From an uncultured Oscillospiraceae bacterium (GTDB lineage: Bacteria; Bacillota; Clostridia; Oscillospirales; Acutalibacteraceae): DNA of 15,584 bases. Positions within the stretch are counted from its first letter, which is position 1. Each line of letters starts with the position of its first letter. The notes below the pieces were generated by a model that was not told the origin of the DNA, searched no databases, and saw only the letters and a program-made list of their open reading frames with translations. Where the stretch lies: contig URCA01000056.1 of NCBI GenBank assembly GCA_900546265.1, positions 1 through 15,584 on the forward strand, given 5' to 3'. The position numbers were made by a program, and so were the translations under genes. This document shows positions 7,941 to 15,544 of this stretch, piece by piece.

Positions 7941-9124
7941 AAGCTCTCCCCCATCTGCGCGAGAATATCCGCCGGGCTGGTGATGAGATACAGGTGCACA
8001 TCCCCCGGACAGGACGCCCGCAGCTGCCGCGCATAGGGAAAGTCCGGACACAGGCAGGACACCAGGCAGCGGCGGCCCGCCAGAAGACGGAGAGTTTCCA
8101 GCAGCTCCGGCGTGGGGCGGTTGGTCAGCACATGCACCGAGCGCACGGCGCCCAGGTTGGCGTCCAGCAACGAGGATAAATCCAGGGGGAGCGGATCCGC
8201 CTGAAAGGGAAGCTCCGCCAGAAGGGTGTAAATCTCGGCGAAATCATCCGGCGAGCGCCCTGTCAGCTGAACGGAATCGGGGCCTTCCCCCCAGATTTCC
8301 ACCGGCTGGCCCTCCGACAGGTAGAACAGCGCCAGCGTTCCCGCGCATTCGGCGGCCATGTCGGCATATCCCGGAATATCCACGCCGGCGGGGGCCCCGG
8401 TGTCCATCACCAGCAGGTTGTACTGTTCGGTGGACATCTCATACTGGCGGGTATACAGCTCCTGGGTGCGGATGCTTTGCTTCCAGTGGATCCGCTTGAG
8501 CGAGTCGCCGTCCCGGTACTGCCGGGTGCCGGAGAAACTGTCCCCGTGATCGGTGACGACAGCCTTTGCAGTCGAGTCTTCCGCTAAAATCGCGGGGGAA
8601 AGGGGCTCGCCGGTCAGCTCATACAGCTGCGGATACACCGTCAGGGCCAGTTCCCGGTTGTTCAGCGCCTGCTTTCCCAGCAGCGGAAAGGAAAACAAGC
8701 CGAAAATGTCGTGAACGCGTACCTTGTCCACCCGGACGCTCCACACCCCGCGGTGGGGGCAATACACCCGCAGCGACAAGTCGGGCCGCTTGCCGCCGGG
8801 CATGAGGGCGAAATGGAACTGCCCCTCCGACGGCAGGGCGGAGGGAACCGGCAGCTTCACCCAGAGCCGCACCACCGCCGGCAGCGGCAGAAAACGGACC
8901 ATCCGCACCCGCAGCGTGGCCGATTCTCCCCGCACGGCCTTGTCGGCGTCCAGCGTCTGAACGCAGCGCAGGGTGCAGGCGGCCAGCAGAGCGGACAGGC
9001 AGGCGTACAGCAGCAGAATATCCAGCACAAAGACGATGAAATACACTTCGCGCAGACCGGTCCCCAGTCCTATCAGCAGCACGAGAACCAGGGTGACCGC
9101 CGCGCCGATCCCCCGCCCCGTCAT
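7937..9124 (-). CDS. DUF58 family membrane protein
   Basis: This 395-residue protein has two adjacent hydrophobic segments at the N terminus (about 5-22 and 26-50), then a soluble beta-rich region. The DUF58 signature is clear: GTRQYRDGDSLKRIHWK at about 199-215. The C-terminal part resembles a von Willebrand A fold, but the metal-site strand reads LLVMDTGAPAG (about 237-247) and lacks the usual DxSxS serines, so metal binding is doubtful. Its start overlaps the MoxR stop as ATGA and its stop overlaps the transglutaminase start as ATGA, implying coupled translation. In known MoxR systems the DUF58 or vWA protein is thought to be the partner of the ATPase. The exact role is unknown. Confidence 0.88.
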   Translation of the reverse strand: MTGRGIGAAVTLVLVLLIGLGTGLREVYFIVFVLDILLLYACLSALLAACTLRCVQTLDADKAVRGESATLRVRMVRFLPLPAVVRLWVKLPVPSALPSEGQFHFALMPGGKRPDLSLRVYCPHRGVWSVRVDKVRVHDIFGLFSFPLLGKQALNNRELALTVYPQLYELTGEPLSPAILAEDSTAKAVVTDHGDSFSGTRQYRDGDSLKRIHWKQSIRTQELYTRQYEMSTEQYNLLVMDTGAPAGVDIPGYADMAAECAGTLALFYLSEGQPVEIWGEGPDSVQLTGRSPDDFAEIYTLLAELPFQADPLPLDLSSLLDANLGAVRSVHVLTNRPTPELLETLRLLAGRRCLVSCLCPDFPYARQLRASCPGDVHLYLITSPADILAQMGESL

Positions 9125-10059
9125 GGCACGGTGGGGACGGGAATGGTATGAAGCACGGCGGCAATGACGTTTTCCGGCGTCTGCCGGCGCAGCCCCGCCT
9201 TGGTGCGCATCACCATCCGGTGGCAGAGCACGGGCCTTGCCATCCGCTGCACGTCGTCCGGCAGCACGTAGCCACGGCCCTCCAGCAGGGCCGCTCCCTT
9301 GGCAGCCTGCATCAGGGCGATGGAGCCCCGGGGGCTGATCCCCAGCGCCACGTCCGCCAGGGAGCGGGTGGCCTCCGCGATGGAAACGACATAGTCCATG
9401 ACCGCGGGGGCGCAGCGGATGCCGTCCAGCATCTGCTGCATTTGGATGACGTCCTGCGCGGAAGCCACCGGCTGCAGCCTGGGCGCCGTGCGCTGCGGAC
9501 GGTGATTGGCCAGGATATTCATTTCCTCCTGATGGGTGGGATAGCCCATGGAAATGCGCATGAAAAAGCGATCCAGCTGGGCTTCGGGCAGGGGATAGGT
9601 GCCGGCGGTTTCCACCGGGTTCTGGGTGGCCAGCACCATGAAGGGCGCGGGCGCGGTATAGGTCTGCCCGTCGATGGTCACCTGGTTTTCCTGCATGATT
9701 TCCAGCAGGGCCGACTGGGTTTTGGGGCTGGTGCGGTTGATTTCATCCGCCAGCACGATCTGGTTCATGATGCTGCCCAGGTGCAGCTCCTGCTCGCCGG
9801 TTTTCAGGTTGAACATCGTGAAGCCGGTGATGTCGGAGGGAAGCACGTCGGGCGTGAATTGGATGCGCTTAAAGGTGCAGCCCAGAGACGACGCCAGGGC
9901 CGAGGCAAGCGTGGTTTTGCCCAGGCCCGGCATGTCCTCGATGAGCACGTGGCCCGAGCAGACCAGGGAAATCAGCAGGTGATCGATGACGGTATCCTTG
10001 CCGACGATGACCTGCCGGATATTGCTGCGGATATCGTCCAGTGTGTGTAAGTAATCCAT
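9121..10059 (-). CDS. MoxR-family AAA+ ATPase
   Basis: This 312-residue AAA+ protein is of the MoxR group, chaperone-like ATPases thought to help assemble or activate partner complexes. Visible motifs are Walker A around D42-T49 (DMPGLGKT), Walker B VLADEINRT (102-110), sensor 1 ATQNP (144-148), the arginine-containing LDRFF (162-166) and the C-terminal lid with SPRGS. Length and motif order are typical. The ATG is preceded by AAAGGGG at a normal distance. It lies 27 bases after cobU and overlaps the next gene by ATGA. Linkage to DUF58 and transglutaminase genes is the classical arrangement of this family. The target process in this organism is unknown. Confidence 0.93.
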   Translation of the reverse strand: MDYLHTLDDIRSNIRQVIVGKDTVIDHLLISLVCSGHVLIEDMPGLGKTTLASALASSLGCTFKRIQFTPDVLPSDITGFTMFNLKTGEQELHLGSIMNQIVLADEINRTSPKTQSALLEIMQENQVTIDGQTYTAPAPFMVLATQNPVETAGTYPLPEAQLDRFFMRISMGYPTHQEEMNILANHRPQRTAPRLQPVASAQDVIQMQQMLDGIRCAPAVMDYVVSIAEATRSLADVALGISPRGSIALMQAAKGAALLEGRGYVLPDDVQRMARPVLCHRMVMRTKAGLRRQTPENVIAAVLHTIPVPTVP

Positions 10060-10086
10060 GTCGTACCCCTTTACCCTCTTTTGTCT

Positions 10087-10635
10087 TTATTTCAGCCGGA
10101 TGGGAAACCCGCAGGCCATGAAATACGCCTCATCCGCCTGCGCCGCCAGCTGTTGATTCACCTTTCCCAGAATATCGGCGAAAATCCGCCCCATGCGGTA
10201 GGGCGCCACCAGGCCGAGCCCCACCTCGCCGGTGACCAGCACGGCCAGCCCGCTTCTTTGCCGCAGGCCGGACAGCAGCCGGTCGATTTCCTCCTCAATA
10301 TGGGCCTCGATTTCCTCCACGCGGGCCCGGGAGAGCGCCTCGTACTCCGGCTCCTCGTCCAGCATGAGATTGGTCACCATGTTGGTCACGCAGTCCAGCA
10401 GCACGTCGCCCTCGGGATGGGCGCGCAGCACCTCGTCCAGGGCGGCGCTGGCCTCCGCCGTCACCCAATGGGCGGGCCGCCGGCTCCGGTGCGCCTCAAT
10501 GCGCCGGGCCATTTCTCCGTCCAGGCAGCGGGCGGTGGCGATGTACAGCACCGCAGGGCTGCCGGCGAGAAGCCGCTCCGCCTGGGCGCTCTTGCCGCTG
10601 CGCACGCCGCCGGTCAGCAATATCAGATGGGACAA
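10087..10635 (-). CDS. cobU: Adenosylcobinamide kinase / guanylyltransferase
   Basis: This bifunctional enzyme phosphorylates adenosylcobinamide and then transfers GMP to it, two late steps of cobalamin nucleotide-loop assembly and salvage. The 182 residues match the family length. The P-loop GGVRSGKS is at 9-16. H49, in the segment RIEAHRSRRPAHW, falls where the guanylylated histidine of characterised CobU lies. The TGEVGLGLVAP block (135-144) and the final QADEAYFMACGFP segment are strongly characteristic. The start codon is TTG, chosen because an AGGAGAGG site lies just upstream and no in-frame ATG precedes the P-loop. It is the first gene of the operon, with a promoter close upstream. Other cobalamin genes are not in the window. 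Confidence 0.94.
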   Translation of the reverse strand: MSHLILLTGGVRSGKSAQAERLLAGSPAVLYIATARCLDGEMARRIEAHRSRRPAHWVTAEASAALDEVLRAHPEGDVLLDCVTNMVTNLMLDEEPEYEALSRARVEEIEAHIEEEIDRLLSGLRQRSGLAVLVTGEVGLGLVAPYRMGRIFADILGKVNQQLAAQADEAYFMACGFPIRLK

Positions 10636-10669
10636 CCGATCCTCTCCTTTTCGGGTTTACATGCTTTTT

Positions 10670-10698
10670 ATTATACAGAAAGTTGGAAGGAATGTCCA
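10670..10698 (-). promoter_or_regulatory. Sigma-A-type promoter of the cobU-moxR-nadE operon
   Basis: On the minus strand the -35 hexamer TGGACA (10698-10693, five of six consensus bases) and a perfect -10 TATAAT (10675-10670) are separated by exactly 17 bases. The cobU TTG codon is about 35 bases downstream, so the leader is short and leaves no room for a cobalamin riboswitch. Confidence 0.75.
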
Positions 10699-10751
10699 TG
10701 ATTTGGCGGATTTTTCACACGTCTTTGCCGGTGGCGGCAGGAAAATTTTTA

Positions 10752-10760
10752 TGCTATAAT
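10752..10760 (+). promoter_or_regulatory. Extended -10 promoter of the DUF2461 gene
   Basis: TGCTATAAT is a perfect extended -10 element, 53 bases before the ATG at 10814. No clear -35 hexamer lies at the usual distance. It is divergent from the cobU promoter, with about 55 bases between the two -35 to -10 regions. A small AGGGC/GCCCT stem lies in the leader near 10780-10793. Confidence 0.65.
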
Positions 10761-10813
10761 ATTGGGTAGTTTGACGAGGGCTATACGGCCCTGGACATAA
10801 AGGATGTGCTGAC

Positions 10814-11518
10814 ATGAGCAATTTTGCCGGAATCACCCCCGACGCCATGTGGCTGCTGGCGGAAAACCGCTTCCACGACAGCAAGAGCTTTTACGAAGAA
10901 AAAAAGCCGCAAATCCAGGCGCAGGTGCTGCGTCCCCTGCGCGCCCTGCTGGAGGATTTGACCCCCTTCATGCTGGACATCGATCCGCAGTTTGTCACCG
11001 AGCCGGGCCGCAACGGCAATATCAGCCGGATCCGCCGGGACAACCGGTACACCCGGGATAAATCCATGTATCGGGAGAACGCCTGGATCGTCTTCGAACG
11101 GGACAAAAAGGCGTGGGTGTGCAGCCCCGGCTTTTTTGTGGATATTTCCGGGCAGGGCAGCTCCTGGGGCATGGGCTTTTACCAGTGCCCGCCCGTTTTC
11201 CTGCAGTTCCTCCGTCGGAGGATGGACGAGAATCCCCGTCCGTTTATCCGGGCGGTGGAGCGGGCGCAGGCGGCCGGCTTCTCCCCCATGGGCGATCGGT
11301 ATGCCCGCCCCAAAAAGCCGGACGCGCCGGCGGCCCTGGACGGGCTGTACAACCGCAAGTCGGTGGATATGATCCGGGAAGAAAGCGATATGGCGTTTTT
11401 CGGCGGGCCTGAATTGGCCGATACCCTGCGCCGCGGATTTGCGGAACTGGCGCCTCTGTACCATCTGCTCATGGAGGCGATCGAGGCTTTCGCGGAAATT
11501 CTCCCGGATCATCGCTGA
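10814..11518 (+). CDS. DUF2461 / TIGR02453 family protein
   Basis: This 234-residue soluble protein has no signal peptide and no membrane segment. The DUF2461 hallmark is the block RIRRDNRYTRDKSMYRENAWIVF (about 73-95), where an arginine- and aspartate-rich stretch meets a beta strand. The helical GFYQCPPVFLQFLRRRMDENP region after it is also typical. Members are widespread in bacteria but no biochemical role is established, so none is proposed. An AAAGGA site lies about ten bases before the ATG. The gene has its own promoter and is followed by a separate promoter for the next gene, so it is probably monocistronic. No clear terminator follows it. Confidence 0.88.
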   Translation: MSNFAGITPDAMWLLAENRFHDSKSFYEEKKPQIQAQVLRPLRALLEDLTPFMLDIDPQFVTEPGRNGNISRIRRDNRYTRDKSMYRENAWIVFERDKKAWVCSPGFFVDISGQGSSWGMGFYQCPPVFLQFLRRRMDENPRPFIRAVERAQAAGFSPMGDRYARPKKPDAPAALDGLYNRKSVDMIREESDMAFFGGPELADTLRRGFAELAPLYHLLMEAIEAFAEILPDHR

Positions 11519-11535
11519 ATCTTCCCCGGATTTTC

Positions 11536-11564
11536 TTGTGGTTTTTACAAGGGGATGCTACAAT
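11536..11564 (+). promoter_or_regulatory. Promoter of the MFS-GDPD-ywlG-GNAT unit
   Basis: TTGTGG (11536-11541) and TACAAT (11559-11564) are separated by 17 bases, and the -10 is preceded by TGC, making it an extended -10. It lies 28 bases upstream of the transporter ATG, with a GGAGG ribosome binding site between. Confidence 0.65.
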
Positions 11565-11592
11565 TGAATAAAAATGATGGCGGAGGCAGAAT

Positions 11593-12873
11593 ATGAAACT
11601 GAATTACCGGCGTACCTTTTTTGTGGGCCTGGCATTCCTTTCCATTTGCGCCTTCTGGCAGATGTACGACAATGTCATCCCCCTCATTCTCAAGAACACC
11701 TTTCATCTGGGGGAAACGTGGACCGGCGTGGTCATGGCGATGGACAACGTGCTGGCCCTTATGCTCCTGCCCCTGTTCGGCATGCTGTCCGACAAGCTGC
11801 GTACGCCCTTGGGCCGGCGGACGCCGTTTATTCTGGTGGGAACCGTGCTGGCCGTTATCTGCATGATCCTTCTGCCTGTCACGGATAACGCCGGCAGCCT
11901 GACCGGCTTTTTCATCGCTTTGGGCGCGGTGCTGCTGTCCATGGGCTTTTACCGGTCGCCGGCCGTGGCTCTGATGCCCGACCTGACGCCCAAGCCCCTG
12001 CGCAGCAAGGCCAATGCCGTGATCAATCTGATGGGCGCTCTGGGCGGCATTTTCACGCTGGTGATGATCAGCGTCCTCGTGCCCAAAACGGGCCGGCCCG
12101 ATTACATGCCCCTGTTCCTGTCGGTGGCGGCGGTCATGGTCGTCGCAGTGGTGGCGCTTCTTCTCACCATCCGGGAGAATCGGATGGCTCGGGAGGCCGC
12201 CGAGGCCTGGCCCGAGCCGGAGGAGGAACCGGTCAAGACGGGAGAAAAGAAAAAGCTGCCCCGTCCGGTGCTGCGCAGCCTGTTGTTTTTGCTGGCGTCC
12301 GTGTTTTTGTGGTTTACCGCCTATAACGCCGTCACCACCGCCTTCTCCCGGTACGCGGAGGAGGTGTGGGGGATGCAGGGGGGCGGTTTTGCCTCCTGCC
12401 TGATGGTGGCCACCGGCGTGGCTGTCGTCAGCTACCTGCCCATCGGGTTCCTGTCCAGCCGGTTCGGCCGCAAGAAGATGATTCTGGCCGGCATCCTTCT
12501 GATGTGCGCCGCCTATGTCAGCGGGATTTTCTTCGGACATTTCTCCCCGCTGCTGTATGTGGTTTTCGGCCTGACCGGCGTGGGCTGGGCGTCCATCAAC
12601 GTCAATTCCTATCCCATGGTGGTGGAGATGGGCAGCGGTGCGGATGTGGGCAAGTACACCGGCATGTATTACTTTTTCTCCATGGGTGCGCAGGTGTTTA
12701 CTCCCATTTTCTCCGGCGTCCTGCTGGAGCATATCAGCTACCGCACCCTGTTTCCTTACGCGGCGGTGTTTTCGCTGCTGTCCTTTATCACCATGCTGTT
12801 TGTCCGGCATGGCGATGTCAAACCACAGAAAAAAGCCAGCGTCCTGGAAAATTTCGACGTGGACGACGGCTGA
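11593..12873 (+). CDS. MFS transporter, SLC45/GPH-like
   Basis: This 426-residue protein has about twelve hydrophobic helices and belongs to the major facilitator superfamily. The loop after the second helix reads GMLSDKLRTPLGRRTPFI (63-80), the form of motif A shared by SLC45-type sucrose carriers and the glycoside-pentoside-hexuronide group, suggesting a sugar or glycoside as substrate (inference). A second-half motif A, SSRFGRKK, follows the eighth helix. A charged central loop (about 195-225, rich in Glu, Pro and Lys) separates the halves. GGAGG lies just before the ATG. The next gene, a phosphodiesterase, starts 30 bases after its stop codon and is probably co-transcribed. The substrate cannot be read from the sequence. 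Confidence 0.88.
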   Translation: MKLNYRRTFFVGLAFLSICAFWQMYDNVIPLILKNTFHLGETWTGVVMAMDNVLALMLLPLFGMLSDKLRTPLGRRTPFILVGTVLAVICMILLPVTDNAGSLTGFFIALGAVLLSMGFYRSPAVALMPDLTPKPLRSKANAVINLMGALGGIFTLVMISVLVPKTGRPDYMPLFLSVAAVMVVAVVALLLTIRENRMAREAAEAWPEPEEEPVKTGEKKKLPRPVLRSLLFLLASVFLWFTAYNAVTTAFSRYAEEVWGMQGGGFASCLMVATGVAVVSYLPIGFLSSRFGRKKMILAGILLMCAAYVSGIFFGHFSPLLYVVFGLTGVGWASINVNSYPMVVEMGSGADVGKYTGMYYFFSMGAQVFTPIFSGVLLEHISYRTLFPYAAVFSLLSFITMLFVRHGDVKPQKKASVLENFDVDDG

Positions 12874-12903
12874 AGCATATAGCAAGAAAGGAGGTGCTGC
12901 GGC

Positions 12904-13734
12904 GTGGGCTGGATAATCGCCGCCGCGGTTTTGGCGGCGCTGCTGCTTGTGTATGTGTTCCTGCTGATGCCCCGGCTGGCGGGCCGCCCCGATATGACGC
13001 CGCTGCGCGCTGTGCAGTACGCCCACCGGGGGCTGCACGACAACCGGTCGGACGCCCCTGAAAATTCCCTGAAGGCGTTCCGGCTGGCGGTGGAGCGGGG
13101 CTTCGGCATCGAACTGGACGTGCAGCTCTCCAAGGATAAGGTGCCGGTGGTTTTTCACGACGACAGCCTGCTCCGGGTCTGCGGCGTGGAAAAAAAGGTG
13201 GGGGAGCTGACCTTGGCGGAGCTGAAAACGCTGCGGCTGTTGGATTCTGCCGAAACCATCCCCACTTTTGAGGAATTCTTGCAGCTGGTGGACGGCCGGG
13301 TGCCCTTGATTGTGGAAATCAAGATGGCCTGGATGAACGCGGAGGTTTGTCCCGCGGCCCAGGCGCTGCTGGACGGCTACCGAGGCGTCTACTGCGTGGA
13401 ATCCTTCAACCCGCTGGCCCTGCGCTGGTATAAGAAGAACCGGCCCCGGATTGCGCGGGGCCAGCTGGCCACCGATTTTCGCAAGGACAAGGAGCCGGGG
13501 AATCCGCTGCTGTTTTTTCTGCTGGGCAATTTGCTGCTCAACCGGCTGACTCGGCCGGATTTTATCGCCTATAACCATAAGCACGCCGACAAGTGGGGGT
13601 TCCGGATCTGCCGGAAGCTTTACCGCTCTTTCTGCGCCGCCTGGACGATCCGCTCCGAGGAGGAGTGGAAACAGGCCGGCCGGTGGTTCGACGTGCCGAT
13701 TTTCGAGGGGTATATCCCACAATCCAAAGCGTAG
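12904..13734 (+). CDS. Membrane-anchored glycerophosphodiester phosphodiesterase
   Basis: This enzyme family hydrolyses glycerophosphodiesters to glycerol 3-phosphate and an alcohol. The 276-residue protein has one N-terminal hydrophobic helix (about 3-22), probably an uncleaved anchor. The catalytic barrel then begins with YAHRG (H41, R42), PENS (E53, N54), IELDVQ (E70, D72), VFHDD (H85) and VEIK (E138, K140), the full set of metal and acid-base residues expected of GDPD. The start codon is GTG, chosen because AAAGGAGGTG lies about nine bases upstream. It follows the MFS gene by 30 bases. Its stop TAG overlaps the ribosome binding site of ywlG. Which side of the membrane the active site faces cannot be fixed from the sequence. 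Confidence 0.92.
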   Translation: MGWIIAAAVLAALLLVYVFLLMPRLAGRPDMTPLRAVQYAHRGLHDNRSDAPENSLKAFRLAVERGFGIELDVQLSKDKVPVVFHDDSLLRVCGVEKKVGELTLAELKTLRLLDSAETIPTFEEFLQLVDGRVPLIVEIKMAWMNAEVCPAAQALLDGYRGVYCVESFNPLALRWYKKNRPRIARGQLATDFRKDKEPGNPLLFFLLGNLLLNRLTRPDFIAYNHKHADKWGFRICRKLYRSFCAAWTIRSEEEWKQAGRWFDVPIFEGYIPQSKA

Positions 13735-13743
13735 GAGGCGTTG

Positions 13744-14298
13744 ATGATGCTGGAAACGATTACCGCCCAGGCGAAGGCCGCGGCCGAGCAGCTGCTCGCG
13801 GCGGCCAAGCTGTCCACGGGGGATATTGTGGTGGTGGGCTGCTCCACCAGCGAGGTGGGGGGGCATGCCATCGGTACCGATTCAGTGCTGGAGGTGGCCG
13901 AGGCGGTGTTTGACGGTTTGTATCCCGTGCTGCAGCGGGCGGGCGTCTATCTGGCGGCGCAGTGCTGCGAGCATCTGAACCGCGCCCTGATTGTGGAGCG
14001 GGAGGCCGCCCGGCTGCATGGGCTGGAGCCGGTCAACGCGGTGCCCCAGCCCAAGGCGGGCGGCTCCTTTGCCACCACGGCGTATCGCCGGTTCGTCCGG
14101 CCCGTGGCCGTGGAAACGGTTGACGCCAGGGCGGGTATGGATATCGGGAACACGCTGATCGGCATGCATCTCGTCCCGGTGGCGGTGCCGGTGCGCCTGG
14201 AGATCAAAGCCATCGGCGAGGCGCCCGTGGTGTTTGCCAGGACGCGGCCCAAATTTATCGGCGGCTCCCGGGCGGTATACGATGAAGCGCTGCTGTAA
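13744..14298 (+). CDS. ywlG: YwlG / TIGR01440 (UPF0340) family protein
   Basis: This 184-residue soluble protein matches the YwlG family of Firmicutes. Recognisable stretches are VVVGCSTSEVGGHAIG, AAQCCEHLNRALIVE, VPQPKAGGSFATTAY and the MDIGNTLIGMHL segment. The family is conserved, often lies near glycine hydroxymethyltransferase or ATP synthase genes in other species, and has no established function, so none is assigned. TAGGAGG overlaps the stop codon of the phosphodiesterase gene. The start is ambiguous: TTG at 13741 is too close to that site, while ATG at 13744 and ATG at 13747 are both acceptable; the first ATG was taken. The length is normal. Confidence 0.9.
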   Translation: MMLETITAQAKAAAEQLLAAAKLSTGDIVVVGCSTSEVGGHAIGTDSVLEVAEAVFDGLYPVLQRAGVYLAAQCCEHLNRALIVEREAARLHGLEPVNAVPQPKAGGSFATTAYRRFVRPVAVETVDARAGMDIGNTLIGMHLVPVAVPVRLEIKAIGEAPVVFARTRPKFIGGSRAVYDEALL

Positions 14299-14330
14299 GC
14301 CCACGACAAACGAAGAGGATGGATGCCGAA

Positions 14331-15479
14331 ATGAGCGAGATACGGATTGAAAAGGGCTGTGCCGGGGAACTGCCGGACATACTGGATTTTGCCAATTATG
14401 TGTTCAGCCAGTCGTCGCAGCCCCACGATTTCCGCCGGCTGCTTCCCAAGCTGTACGGCGAGAACAGCGGCAGCGAGGGATATCACTATCTGGTGCGGGA
14501 GGATGGACGGATCCGCGCCATGGTCTGCGCCATGCCGCTGTCCCTGCTGGTGGCGGGCAAGCCGCTGCGGGCGGCGGGGATCGGCACCGTGTCGGTGCAT
14601 CCCTACGCCCGGGGCAAGGGCTACATGAAAGCCCTCATGAACCGGGCCATGGAGGACTTGAAAACGCAGGGCTACGCGATGGCTTTCCTGGGCGGCATGC
14701 GCCAGCGGTATGAATACTTTGGGTTCACGCCCACGGGCACGCGGGCGTCCTTCCATCTGACGGCTGGCAATCTGGCCCATCGGTATCCGGGGCTGTCCGG
14801 CGAAGGTGTTTCTCTTTCGCCCTTGGAGGAGCCGTCTTCGCCCTGGTGCCGGGAAGCCTACGCGCTCTACCAGCTGCAGCCGATTAACGGGGCGCGCACG
14901 CTGCAAAATTTCTGCACCGTCGGCCGCAGCTGGGATGCCGATCTGCTCGCCGTCACGGCCGACGGCGCGTTCGCCGGCTATGTCTCGGCGGTGCGCGGCC
15001 ATGTACAGGAGCTGGCGCTGACCGACGGCGCGCGACTCCCGCAAATCGGCGCCGCCCTGATGAAACGGCAGAAAACGGATGCGCTGCATATCGATCTGCC
15101 GCTTTTTGAGACGGATACCGCCGGCTGGCTGGCCGATGTGGCGGAATACGGGACGATCGGAACGGACCACAAGTACCGGATTTTCGATTTTCCCGGGGTC
15201 ACCCAGGCCTACCTGTGGTGCCGCGCGGCAATGGGGCCTTTGGCGGAGGGCCGTCTTGTGCTGGATATTCCCGGCGAATGCCGGATGAAAATCGAAGTCG
15301 CCTCAGGCCGGGCCTGCGTGGAAACCACCGAGGAAACGCCGGATCTGACGCTGTCTCCTTTTGAGGCCTCCCGCTTTCTCTTTTCCCCCATGGGCGGTTT
15401 CGTGCAGACGCCCGCGGGGAAGGTGCCGGCCGGCTGGTTTCCCCTGCCGCTGTTCGTTTCCGCCGTCGATGCCTGCTGA
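14331..15479 (+). CDS. Eis-like GNAT N-acetyltransferase with C-terminal SCP2-like domain
   Basis: This 382-residue protein has the three-part build of the Eis family. The N-terminal GNAT fold carries the acetyl-CoA loop in IGTVSVHPYARGKGYMKALM (about 84-103) and the MRQRYEYFGF stretch. A second GNAT-like region follows, and a sterol-carrier-like domain occupies roughly the last 100 residues, ending near the expected C-terminal carboxylate. Mycobacterial Eis acetylates aminoglycosides and proteins; many clostridial relatives have unknown substrates, so drug resistance should not be assumed. The start was set at 14331 because GAGGATGG lies about eight bases upstream; the in-frame ATG at 14319 sits directly on the purine-rich site. 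It is the last gene of its unit, before a strong terminator. Confidence 0.9.
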   Translation: MSEIRIEKGCAGELPDILDFANYVFSQSSQPHDFRRLLPKLYGENSGSEGYHYLVREDGRIRAMVCAMPLSLLVAGKPLRAAGIGTVSVHPYARGKGYMKALMNRAMEDLKTQGYAMAFLGGMRQRYEYFGFTPTGTRASFHLTAGNLAHRYPGLSGEGVSLSPLEEPSSPWCREAYALYQLQPINGARTLQNFCTVGRSWDADLLAVTADGAFAGYVSAVRGHVQELALTDGARLPQIGAALMKRQKTDALHIDLPLFETDTAGWLADVAEYGTIGTDHKYRIFDFPGVTQAYLWCRAAMGPLAEGRLVLDIPGECRMKIEVASGRACVETTEETPDLTLSPFEASRFLFSPMGGFVQTPAGKVPAGWFPLPLFVSAVDAC

Positions 15480-15497
15480 ACACAGCCTTTGCGTTTT

Positions 15498-15530
15498 AAA
15501 AGAACGGCGGAAAACTCCGCCGTTCTTTTT
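15498..15530 (+). terminator. Intrinsic terminator of the plus-strand unit
   Basis: A perfect 14-base stem (15498-15511 with 15516-15529) has a four-base AAAC loop, a GC-rich core GGCGG/CCGCC and a final T run. It lies 19 bases after the acetyltransferase stop codon. The A run on the other side makes it potentially bidirectional. Confidence 0.93.
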
Positions 15531-15532
15531 CT

Positions 15533-15544
15533 ATGCTTAAGCAT
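15533..15544. repeat. 12-base perfect palindrome
   Basis: ATGCTTAAGCAT is its own reverse complement and lies between the terminator and the next hairpin. It may be an operator, a repeat boundary or chance. No further support was found. Confidence 0.35.

Noticed and set aside
5592..8036. An 814-codon open frame antisense to almost the whole transglutaminase gene
   Set aside because: Its product is rich in Gly, Arg, Gln and His with no recognisable domain, and the opposite strand encodes a convincing protein. Long antisense frames arise from high-GC codon bias.
7941..8051. N-terminal extension of the transglutaminase by 37 codons
   Set aside because: It would overlap DUF58 by over 100 bases. 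The ATGA overlap start gives the normal cytoplasmic N terminus before the first helix.
10636..10669. Possible cobalamin riboswitch before cobU
   Set aside because: The leader between the promoter and the TTG start is about 35 bases, far too short for the cobalamin aptamer.
11545..13866. A 773-codon minus-strand open frame opposite the MFS and GDPD genes
   Set aside because: It crosses two well-supported genes, the gap between them and a promoter, is rich in His, Gln and Gly, and has no domain. It is a shadow of GC-rich coding.
14331..15479. Reading the Eis-like protein as an aminoglycoside resistance gene
   Set aside because: The fold is shared by many acetyltransferases with other or unknown substrates, and no resistance context such as other resistance genes or mobile elements is present.
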